Translations under genes and position numbers: made by a program
Notes under the pieces: generated by a model
What the model saw: the letters and a program-made list of their open reading frames with translations, nothing else
Database searches by the model: none
Told to the model about the DNA's origin: nothing
Part shown: piece after piece, positions 56,701 to 64,000 of the stretch
Layout of the letters: each line of letters begins with the position of its first letter
Position numbering within the stretch: the first letter of the stretch is position 1
Source of the DNA: Theristus sp. LFF4_11
Taxonomy: Eukaryota > Nematoda > Chromadorea > Monhysterida > Xyalidae
Reading direction: 5' to 3'
DNA length: 64,000 bases
NCBI GenBank assembly: GCA_030248135.1
Contig: JASANC010003080.1
Coordinates: 1 to 64,000 of the forward strand

Positions 56701-58735
56701 AGCTGACCCCGATTAGGGGGCGAGATTTGCAGAACTGCAAAGTGAAACCGGTAGCGGATTGCATTCGAAAAATAACATTTCATCAGTTACCCTTTGCAAA
56801 CCGACAACATCGTCAGTCAGTCTGCACATGCACTTAGTTTAGCAGTCACCTTGTCTTCATCGTATTTATCTTGACCCTTGCCACAAAAGCTTCTGCAAAA
56901 TGATGCTTCACCATTTCAGTTCGACACAGTTCACTGCACCGTTTTTTCAAAAATATAATTTTGCATTTTATCAATCAAACGAAGAATTGTGATTTTTGAA
57001 CACGAAGTTTAAAAATTTTTAAGGTAAAAAACCGGTTCTTTATTTTTTCAAGAAAAAAACTGAAAAAAAAGGTTTTAAAACGGAAAAGAAACCGTTTTTT
57101 TTTCCTGTGCCAACCCTAAACCTGCCTGACTAAAAAACTCAAAAAACAACAAAACCGAACCTTAAAACTCGTGTAAGTCAGCAGTTTCTGAATGTGACTG
57201 CGGACTTGTAGCGCGAGCTCCCGGGTGGGCGTCAAGACCAGCGCTACAGGCCCATTGAAACAGCGTTTCGCAATATTTGAACACTCTTCTTCTGCGGTTT
57301 TCAGTCGCAGCAGACCAGCAATGATTGGAATCGCATAGGCCAGCGTTTTGCCACTGCCCTGAAAGCAACACCGAAAAACGTAAGAAATACGAAACGTTCG
57401 CTGTTCGCGGTTTCGCCTGGTTGGGGTTGTTGGGATTTTAGGCGATGTTTTATACCAGGGCTAACCCTGAAAAGCGTACAGAACGCCATTGAGTAGGGCG
57501 CCCATCGAGTTTTCTCTGTCGTTAAGTGCCTATACACCCCTCGGCGGAGTTCGATCCCCCGAACGCACAGACACAAGAGTCTAAACGCGCTATCACCAGG
57601 CCACGAGCGGTGACAAAGACAGACGCATATAACCCCCATAAACGCAATGGCCCCTTTAGCTGATTGAGCAAACAAATATTTGTGGTTGTAGGATTGTTCT
57701 GTGCATTTCGGCCTGGCCAGCATCATATGCAGAAGAGGAATGACCTCATCATTGATGTACCCCTCTTGAATCACTTGTGTCGTGAAACTTGAGTTTTACA
57801 AACACACACACACAAACCGTCTCCGCCGCCCCGACGATGTCCAATCGATCCCTGATCGCAAACGGCAATGTCTGACGTTGAATCTCGGTCGGTTGGTGAA
57901 AGCACAGATCGCGTAACGCCCTGAGCACCGAATCCGGTACGGCGAGTGAGACCCATTCGTTATGGGCGAAGCAGGTGGCAGTGGTGGTGGAATCGGTGGG
58001 GGATTTTAGATTTGCACTTGATTGGGTATCTATGATAAAAAACCAACGAGTTCCACACAATATGTGAGCAAAAGACATTTTTTTTCAAAGTTGTGGCGTT
58101 ACGGAGTACGGTATCTACCGTATTCGGTCTCGACACGATCCTGTTTCTCACCTTTGTGATTGTAAACGATAATTATTAGTGGAAAAGAAAATTCGTGAAA
58201 ATCGGAATCGGACCTTTCCTTGCAATAATCTTCAGAGAAAATCAAGAACGTCTTCAGCAAAATCGTGTCAAGACCAATTAGGATGGCTACCGTAATCCTT
58301 TGGCAATCACTTGACGATACCTGAATCAGTCAGCATTTCCATTGACTCCACGTCATTGTCAACTTCATTTCGCTGTTTGGATTCCACTTCTTCCTCCACT
58401 GATACATTACTGTTACACTTCTCCGGAACCATTTCAATTCCACTCTTCATTTTCGCTGCTTTCTTCTTTTTCAGTTTCTTCGAAGTGGCCTTTTCAGTTT
58501 TCGACACGTTTAGTGCCGTTTCGTCGTCAGAAGCCACGGTGATTTTTTTCGGCTTCTTATTTACAAACAGCTCGTTTGCATCATAGTCGTTCAATTCTTC
58601 GAATGTTTCCAGGAATAAGAACTCTTTTTCAGCAGTCAAGTTGTCCGGAATTTCGACCGTTTTCCAGTTTTTCGGTGGTGTCGTCGTCTCGACGGTTTTG
58701 TTGTCAGACTTTTGAAATTTCCGTTTTCGCCCCAT
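50734..58735 (-). CDS. DDX24: DEAD-box ATP-dependent RNA helicase DDX24 / Mak5 orthologue
   Basis: Twelve exons: 58735-58311, 58016-57818, 57358-57161, 56250-56140, 55808-55109, 54895-54771, 54279-54099, 53851-53748, 53286-53169, 52906-52717, 52348-52222 and 50910-50734, total 884 residues; all phases agree. DDX24/Mak5 acts in the nucleolus in large-subunit ribosome biogenesis. Motifs in order: Q-motif region ([20 protein letters not shown]), motif I AET|GSGKT split by intron 2, Ia PTRELA, GG (IVGGLS), TPGR, II DEAD (VVDEADRM), III SAT, IV VFTNS, QxxR-type [19 protein letters not shown] and [10 protein letters not shown]. The DDX24-specific [10 protein letters not shown] and VHYQVPKT blocks settle the family. 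The N-terminus is Lys-rich and the C-terminus ends KKKKQKLNI. Between motifs II and III lies an unusual repeat of eight 11-residue units ([11 protein letters not shown]). An acceptor (CTTTTCAG) lies 10 bp before the ATG. Confidence 0.93.
50974..51300. repeat. Diverged TCAGCTGA hairpin MITE arms in DDX24 intron 11
   Basis: TACAGTCGAATTGCAAATCA then CAGCTGATTGGCTGCTCG at 50974, and a second left end TACAGTCTAACTCTG at 51186 with AGCTGATTAGTTGATG. Neither has a complete right arm. Confidence 0.45.
52020..52190 (+). mobile_element. GTATGGCCGATTAAAC-family MITE, truncated, in DDX24 intron 11
   Basis: CTACGGAATGGCCTAGTGAA to TTCATTCTTTCGCCCTTAC. It ends about 30 bp downstream (in gene direction) of the exon 11 donor, so read-through of that donor would put a MITE-derived stop at 52144. 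Confidence 0.75.
52617..52705. mobile_element. Small foldback, GCATTCATGAA family, beside DDX24 exon 10
   Basis: TGCATTCATGAAACAGTATT and AATATTGTTTCGCGAACGCC are imperfect inverted ends with AGTGAGCGCGTAGCTATG inside. It lies 12 bp from the exon at 52717-52906. Confidence 0.65.
52955..53125. mobile_element. TCAGCTGA hairpin MITE in DDX24 intron 9
   Basis: GTCAATCAGCTGATTGGTTG and ACCAGCCAATCAATCAGCTG form the arms; the inner CACGTGATGCATGC and GCATGCATCGCGTGACC also pair. The termini are degraded. Confidence 0.75.
53435..53640. mobile_element. Long foldback related to the GCATTCATGAA family, DDX24 intron 8
   Basis: AGCACCATTCATGGAGTACG ... GAAGTGAAGCGCCCGTTCATGAATGGGGCT are inverted outer ends. 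Inside are further ATTCATGAAGT and GCATGAATGATGAAGTGAAG inversions around GCGCGCATTCACGCACGCAT. Confidence 0.6.
54225..54655. repeat. Tandem duplication covering the 5' part of DDX24 exon 7
   Basis: The unit at about 54225-54425 includes the start of exon 7 and its acceptor. A diverged copy at about 54430-54655 repeats AACACCAACGTGCGTCCGGG, TACTGGTGCACGAAGTAGCA, GAGTGCGGCGTCCTATAA and the following CACACTGGCA block. The extra copy keeps the acceptor and 22 codons of exon 7 but not the rest. Confidence 0.75.
55175..55500 (-). repeat. 33-bp coding minisatellite in DDX24 exon 5
   Basis: Eight units of 33 bp encode [11 protein letters not shown] with variants (NISS; TTSQP). The plus-strand complement is an open Val/Leu/Cys-rich frame with no other gene-like sign. 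The insert lies between the DEAD and SAT motifs. Confidence 0.85.
56251..57160 (-). other. DDX24 intron 3, with inverted AAACCGGTTT blocks
   Basis: AAAAAACCGGTTTTTTATAT and GGGGAAAAACCGGTTTCTTT at about 56345-56400, and GTAAAAAACCGGTTCTTTAT with GGAAAAGAAACCGTTTTTTT at about 57025-57105, bound an inner 620-bp region. A foldback element is likely. No exon is seen. Confidence 0.45.
57445..57625 (-). mobile_element. tRNA-derived SINE, copy 4, in DDX24 intron 2
   Basis: On the minus strand it has CGTGGCCTGGTGATAGCGCG (A box), GTTTAGACTCTTGTGTCTGTG, GGGGGATCGAACTCCGCCG (B box), then TATAGGCACTTAACGACAGA, CGATGGGCGCCCTACTCAAT and TTCTGTACGCTTTTCAGGG. This is the longest copy. Confidence 0.75.
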
Positions 58736-59249
58736 GTTGATAATCCTGAAAAGTCATCGTTTAAAAAAGCCATTTGCAATTAAAAACAATTTTTTTCTGA
58801 AATTCTTTTTACATTGCGATTGCGATGGATAATTCAGCAGGTTCATATGCAGAGTGGTAAAACCTTTTTTCGGTCAAAAGCATCGTTTATCCAAACATTC
58901 CAATGACGATCATTTCCATTATCTTTCATTTCCAAGCAAAAAAAAAACACGCACTCAAACACAAAACTGAAAAGACTAGAATATCACATCACAGCCAGGT
59001 GGTATGAAACAATCAAGGACGATAGACTGAAACTGGCAGAAGAATAAAAACGAATAAAAAGTTTGCATAAAACAAGTGCCAATGGTACGCATTATACGAA
59101 ATAAAGCCCGAACTGAGCAAAATCACAGAAAAAAAGTATTTGTATGTAAAACTGCAGACAAACGTACAAAAGGGTTACAAAATATAAAAAATCACTCCAC
59201 CAATCAATCCATCCATCATCCATCATCAACCAATCCATCCATCCATCAA
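58736..59249. other. Intergenic between DDX24 and the unnamed gene
   Basis: About 510 bp separate the stop of the upstream minus-strand gene (59250) from the DDX24 start. An acceptor lies 10 bp before the DDX24 ATG. The short spacing and shared strand would be compatible with an operon, but this is only suggestive. CATCCATCAATCAATC microsatellite bits occur near 59200-59255. Confidence 0.4.
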
Positions 59250-61163
59250 TCAATCATCGTCATCCTCATAATTGCCCACGCCAATCGGCTTCCTCCGTTT
59301 CAGCATGTGCGGATTCATGACGGATCGATGCCCCGCCTGGGCACGTCGCGCGCGCACAGCCGCCTGCATTGCGGAGCTCTGCAACAAAAAAAAGCTTTTC
59401 ACTCCCAAAATTACATAAAGTTAGCTAGTTGAAACCTGTCACTTTCATTCGGAGACGCCACAGTATGTGAAACTTTGCATTCGAAAAGAAACTAGTTTCA
59501 ATCTTGCATGTGTTTATTCAAAATAGCTGAAGTGACCCGGTACTGTGTCGTGTACTCGGATCACATTATTACCAATTTTGAATTCCCGCGTCATCAATGA
59601 AACTGTTTACCTGGCTATGCGCGCATTGAGTCTCGGAACCAAAACAAAAGAGAATACAAGGAAACACCATGACTTCCGACCAACCTGTGCGCCGGAGTTC
59701 ACGCCAATTCTAGCCTGCGCCGTGCCACTGTTCGACGCCTGTTTGACCTTTTCAGCATCCAGCTCCTATGTGTTTTTTCCAAAACATTGGTCTTTTTTCA
59801 AAAACATGCGACAGTGAATGAAACGAGAAGCAATGCAAATCATCTACGCATCTAACCAATCAGTGAAGTAATCCACAAGCAATGAAGAAACGGTTTCGAA
59901 AACGGAAATCACCAAGTTTTCAAAATAAAATAAAAAGTCTGCCAACTAGATGCGGTGCCCCTCACGTGGGTGAGGGCATCCGCTCACGGTATAGTGGTGA
60001 GAGCTGTCCGTTCCCCGGGAGAACCCACCGGTGTTCGGGTACTTTCGGGTTTCCGAAATCGGCGCGGTGGGAGAGGGGGGGGGGGGTGTTTCAAACAAAA
60101 ACATTTGTAAACCAACCATCCACAATGTTCTGGTGCACTCGGCGAGGTCAAACATCAGGGTTTGCATTTTCAATCGGATGCCAGTTGTGAGTAGCTCCAG
60201 TTTGATTGAGTTTACACCAAGTGTGCTGCCGCGTTGTGGTGAGTAGGACAGTTGAAGAGGGGTGTTTTGAGATGGCAGTGTTTTGACTTCAAACTCACCG
60301 CGCCCGTTGAATGACTCACTAAAAAATTAAAAAAAAACACTACCGTCGTGTTACGACGCAAGGTACAAAGTACTGGAGGGCTTTACTCAGGCGAGTCTGG
60401 CGTGCTGGAACCCGATACTTTCTGCAACTCAAAATAATAACAAAAACTGTCTTCTTTCCAGTTTTTTTTCAAAAACTGCAATTACAGTTTGGTTCGATCC
60501 ATTCAATATTGTTTGCAACACGTCTTTAAACACCATTCAAATCCCTGCTCCACTAAAGAATGAGCAAAGTTGCGGATGAAAAAAGGCAATATAAAACAAC
60601 TCACCATACCCGCTGCACCCACTCCTTCGTTTCGTCACCAATACTCAGCAATTGTCGTACCTCAGTAAATTTGCAGCGTTTTGAGTAGATTCGATCGTAG
60701 CCATCAGTGAACGTGAATTCAAGCTCATCTTTTGGCATAACACCCTGCGAAAGAAATGTGAAACATACAGAACTACCGTATTTTTTTAGAACGAACACTT
60801 TTCTTTTAAGCTGCCTACCTATTGTTTTTAGATTTGCCACTTATCACAAGCTGAATCCAGCCAATCAGCTAGCACATGAAAAAACAACACATAGATTCTA
60901 ATGAAAATCGCGCAATCAATTCTTGCTTGCTCGCTTACATTCGCAAATTCACTTGAAAAAAGTTGATAAAAAATCAGATGCAGACAGGGTGGACAACGTA
61001 GATGGAAACAATAACTGTGCTCAATCTTGAATAAGCAACCAATCAGAAAGCTGTTAAAAAAACCAGTTCAACTTACACTGTGGATGATGCACAAAAGCCA
61101 TGGGCGATTTTCAAACAGAATCCGGCAGGATCGAAGATTCAGGTCATTGAGGTTGCAAGACAT
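59250..61163 (-). CDS. Unrecognised six-exon gene, about 234 residues, acidic C-terminus
   Basis: Exons: 61163-61077, 60744-60610, 60417-60344, 60318-60117, 59762-59685 and 59378-59250; phases agree. The product starts MSCNLNDLNLRSCRILFENR, followed by GVMPKDELEFTFTDGYDRIY, then RYRVPARQTRLSKALQYFVP, then ESFNGRGEFEVKTLPSQNTP, GSTLGVNSIKLELLTTGIRL and a stretch ending AECTRTLWM. The last 70 residues are Ala/Arg/Gln-rich (MQAAVRARRAQAGHRS, MLKRRKPIGVG) and end in an acidic cluster (NYEDDDD). No signal peptide or membrane segment is seen, so a nuclear or cytosolic protein is likely. The exon 2 to 3 junction is uncertain: the strongest donor (GTGAGT) with the strongest acceptor (TTGCAG) would make a stop, so I use GTATGG at 60609 and the acceptor before 60417. 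I do not recognise the family. Confidence 0.6.
59520..59665 (+). repeat. Dispersed GAATTCCCGCG repeat in an intron of the unnamed gene
   Basis: CGGATCACATTATTACCAAT, TTTTGAATTCCCGCG, CTATGCGCGCATTGAGTCTC: the same block order as at 1580-1690, 20 bp before an exon at 59685. Confidence 0.5.
59945..60060 (+). tRNA. Degenerate tRNA-Asp-like sequence
   Basis: GGTATAGTGGTGAGAGCTGT matches a tRNA-Asp A-box region, followed by CCCGGGAGAACC and GGTGTTCGGGTAC at B-box spacing. The stems do not pair, and CACGTGGGTGAG hairpin sequence lies upstream. It is probably a tRNA pseudogene or the head of a SINE, inside an intron and antisense to the gene. Confidence 0.3.
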
Positions 61164-61234
61164 TTTTTCGGGAAACTTGTTTTATTTCCGGAAAATGTTT
61201 AGGTCACATACTGTAAAACAGTTATGGCATTTGA

Positions 61235-61330
61235 ATCCGGTATTCTGATTGGCTGCATGGTCAAGCCAATCAGCAAAACAACTTCACAACAACCAATCAG
61301 CTGCTTGCCTATCATTTACAGTTTCACTCC
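61235..61330. mobile_element. TCAGCTGA hairpin MITE relic upstream of the unnamed gene
   Basis: TTCTGATTGGCTGCATGGTC and ACAACCAATCAGCTGCTTGC, with CCTATCATTTACAGTTTCACTCC as a decayed right end. It lies within 200 bp of the start codon at 61163. Confidence 0.5.
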
Positions 61331-62154
61331 ACGCTCAAATGCCAAGCCTGCAAGTCAAACGTTTCCACACAATTGTTGCAGTAACTGGGAAATTAGCACA
61401 CCAGCAGTGGGAAACCATGTTTTGAAACATAACGAATGGAAAAGCTTCCCACAAAGAAAGACGATAACTTTTTTATTGGGCGCACGCACACGATTAAAAC
61501 ACAATGAAGCAAGGGAAAGAAACGACTGGAATTATACAACATAGCAAAGTCACCAATCACCACCAAAGAAACAAAAAAACAAATTTCTGGAATAATCAAA
61601 GAGCAAAATATCAATGCAATTGTAAAAAACATGTGAATGGCGTCTGGGACACATCTGATATGACACAGTTTGCAAACGTTTGACAATTTTTCAATAATTC
61701 AGAATTTTCCGGGGCATTATTTGTTTGACAGTGCAACACAATTTCGATCAAACTTGGCTTCAGGGGTAACATACAAAATGCCACAAAAGAAACGCTACAA
61801 TTGCGATAAATAAAAAACGAATAACGTGACAAGTCCAGTAAACCCGTGTTCCAGCGAAAAATAGTTTCGACTATTCAAATGCTATTCGATTAACTGCTAA
61901 ACCTGTCATGGGGAAAATGAATTAATAATACCTAAAATAATCCACAAAGAACATTTTTTCCACAAAAAAACTCTTTGTGTTCCTCAGTCAAAAAGAAAAC
62001 ATTTATTGGCTGCATCACGCACGCAGGCATTTAGCCAGACAAATCATCACATAACAGTCACATCCACATGAATAAACCTAATTTCCTATAAACCAAAAAG
62101 AAAGCAAAACCGGGCCAATACTCAATCAACTCAATCATTCAATCAACCAATCCA
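61331..62154. other. Intergenic between DGAT1 and the unnamed gene
   Basis: I see no exon. It contains the probable DGAT1 3' UTR (polyadenylation signal at 62002-62007). Confidence 0.45.
62002..62007 (-). terminator. Candidate polyadenylation signal of DGAT1
   Basis: AATAAA on the minus strand, 148 bp after the DGAT1 stop codon. This is the nearest such hexamer downstream of the gene. Confidence 0.4.
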
Positions 62155-63926
62155 TCAAACTCCAGATGTCACCTGATGGTTCATCACATACCAATCGTGA
62201 AAGTACATCAGTATACAGAGCGGCTGTCCCAGGATTAGCGACAACCAAACGACGATGTTGCCCGGTTTACCGCCTGCTAAGACGGACTTTGTGAGCCAGC
62301 TTAGTGGGATCTGCGCCAGCATGCCACCGAATGCCCACAGTCGAAACATGACCAGGGGGATGCTGATTAGGTACTCGTGTAGGAGGGCGGAGACGACGAA
62401 CACTGTGGTGGCGGCCGCGAACGACGAGAAACCGACCCTGGGCAAAAAAGTGATTTTTGGGTAAAAATTTTGGGCAAAATGGGCAAATGTTTTGGGTAAA
62501 AATTTGGGCAAAAAATTAGCTCCGGTGCCAGACCAGATCGCCATCTTTGGTGTATGAGAGTGCAATTTTGTCGACATCAATTGTTTGCCACATGATATAT
62601 TTCCGTCGTTTCTGAGTTGATTGATTCTCAAGCCACATCATGGTGTTAGTTAGGTTATGAGCAGCCCGGTATACACAGAAAGCCAGGCCAAATGTCGTCG
62701 CGAACCTTGCTTCCGTTGACCTAGGTCATGTGGCCGATTACCTACAGTCGAACTCTAATTTACAGGGGATCAGCTGACACGTTGGTGATTACGGTATGCA
62801 TGCTTTCTGTGCAAACCAAACTCCGCCCCACAGCAATACCTGCACAGAAAACATGCATGCACGTAACCGACCACCAACCAATCAGCTGATTCCCTATAAC
62901 TTAGAGTTCGACTGCATCATCAATCCTACCTGATCATCGGCTTGTAGATGTGCCTGGCCGCCCAGCGGTGCACGGGGATATTCCAGTTGGCCCAAAAATA
63001 CTGCAGTGTTTCGCTGTTCCACCAGTCTCTGAAAAAAAACCAAATTTCTCGATTTTTACAATAATAACGGCCAGTCGTGAGAACTCTGTCACACAAATAC
63101 TGTCAAATTATTCGGTAAATCCGTCAGGCGTTTCGCCAATTATTCGTTGTACGCCGACACCGTTTGGACTCGTCAGCAACGATCGGTGTCACAGACACTT
63201 GAAAATGGACACTTTGGAGTACACATGTGATAAACGTAACAAGAAACCAAAAAACTACAAAAAACCGTCACCTATAAAACTCGCGATCCGCGAACGTCAG
63301 CAACTCCGCCTGCAGGTTCAGTATCGAATGGAACAGACAATAGAAGCCCAACAGCCAGACGGCGTGATTCGGCACGGCCAGTTTTAGGAGACGCTCCATC
63401 ATGCGGCCGAACTCCATGTTCACTAGCGGTTCGATTGAGTTACGAACGATCGGCTCGATCCATTGCTGGCCTGCAGTGGATTCGGGCTGTTTTCACTCGG
63501 GTTTGACGTTAAAAATGTGCAAGTTGTTGATTGATTGATTTTCGAAATTGACAAAGATTTACCGAAAACCATGCATGAATTAACGAAGCGGGTGGGACTT
63601 CGGCTAGGTCGTTAATTCACCGAAACACTAATCGAGTCTTTTCACCCCGACAGCAAGACCAAGACACCAGAGCATGATACCTTCCGGTGTTCAAAACCGG
63701 TGATGAGAAGCTAACAAAATGAAATTTGAAAACAAAAATAAAAAGACCACGCAGCCCAACCAGCAGCGGCCATCAGAAAGACGAGTCCAATGGTTTCGAG
63801 CGATCGTTTGCCGACAAACCACCATCGAACGCACGGACTCCGCGGGAAGTTCAGCTCGTAGCACAGTGTGGGCGCGAACATGAAGTAGTACAAGTTGCCG
63901 AGCGTCAGATTGTCCGGGTAATGTAG
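62155..63926 (-). CDS. DGAT1: Diacylglycerol O-acyltransferase 1 (DGAT1), C-terminal half; 5' part outside window
   Basis: Four exons: 63926-63761, 63470-63272, 63028-62930 and 62437-62155, phases consistent; the first begins in phase 0, so the gene continues past the right edge. The product catalyses the last step of triacylglycerol synthesis from diacylglycerol and acyl-CoA in the endoplasmic reticulum membrane (MBOAT family). The sequence is unmistakable: [96 protein letters not shown] and [20 protein letters not shown]. The His of HEYL is the catalytic residue of the family, and the acyl-acceptor region around 'FYRDWWN' is intact. Several hydrophobic membrane segments follow, ending [11 protein letters not shown] hairpin MITE occupies the last intron. 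Confidence 0.97.
62745..62913. mobile_element. TCAGCTGA hairpin MITE in the last DGAT1 intron
   Basis: CAGTCGAACTCTAATTTACA and TATAACTTAGAGTTCGACTG at the ends; a TA flanks the left. The internal spacer CAAACTCCGCCCCACAGCAA is typical of the family. It ends 17 bp from the exon at 62930-63028. Confidence 0.85.
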
Positions 63927-64000
63927 CTGTGACAAAAAGTGGCTATTTTTTCTTTCTTTAACACCAATGCGCCCGCATAATACAACGTGTGTACATGTAT

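Noticed and set aside
63560..63720. GC-rich segment with inverted AATTAACGA blocks and TGATGAG in a DGAT1 intron, resembling a box C/D snoRNA
   Set aside because: No properly placed D box or terminal stem could be found; the signal is too weak to call.

Overview
The window is eukaryotic nuclear DNA from an animal: genes are split into many short exons by GT-AG introns, exon phases chain correctly, and most remaining sequence is small inverted-repeat elements. Two genes are unambiguous animal orthologues, a DDX24/Mak5-type DEAD-box helicase and diacylglycerol acyltransferase 1 (DGAT1). A T20D4.11/DUF19-like cysteine-rich region, ET-module/Ly6-like secreted proteins and splice acceptors a few bases before start codons (possible trans-splice sites) point to a nematode or another ecdysozoan such as a tardigrade. 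I cannot name the species.

Layout. 1-10617: one large minus-strand gene for a secreted protein built from repeated two-cysteine modules (dermatopontin-like is my best guess); its introns hold hairpin MITEs, tRNA-derived SINEs and a microsatellite element. 10618-17466: no gene seen; inverted 15-bp GGCC minisatellites and an array of units with two hairpins each. 17467-22264: plus-strand receptor gene joining a signal peptide and a roughly 12-cysteine ectodomain to seven membrane segments. 22847-24268: minus-strand Ly6/quiver-like protein with a long Gln/Asn-rich stalk and a probable GPI signal (5' end not found). 24270-34190: gene-poor, with scattered elements and a 737-bp foldback at 33446-34182.

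34190-46830: a tandem segmental duplication (about 34190-39060 and 39395-43920, plus a diverged third part at about 44530-46830). Each part carries an intact four-exon minus-strand gene for a small secreted eight-cysteine Ly6/ET-module-like protein. The first two also carry the same Kunitz half-domain exon. Elements present in one copy and absent from the other define the exact ends of several MITE families. 46835-50733: elements only, including a 759-bp TIR element with a 131-codon ORF.

50734-64000: three minus-strand genes in a row: DDX24 (12 exons, 884 residues), an unrecognised six-exon gene of about 234 residues, and the C-terminal half of DGAT1, which runs off the right edge.

The genes do not form one pathway. 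Themes are secreted or surface cysteine-rich proteins in the left three quarters and housekeeping genes at the right. At least six TA-inserting MITE families, one SINE family, foldbacks and 15-bp GGCC minisatellites fill introns and intergenic DNA, yet every well-modelled gene keeps an open frame.
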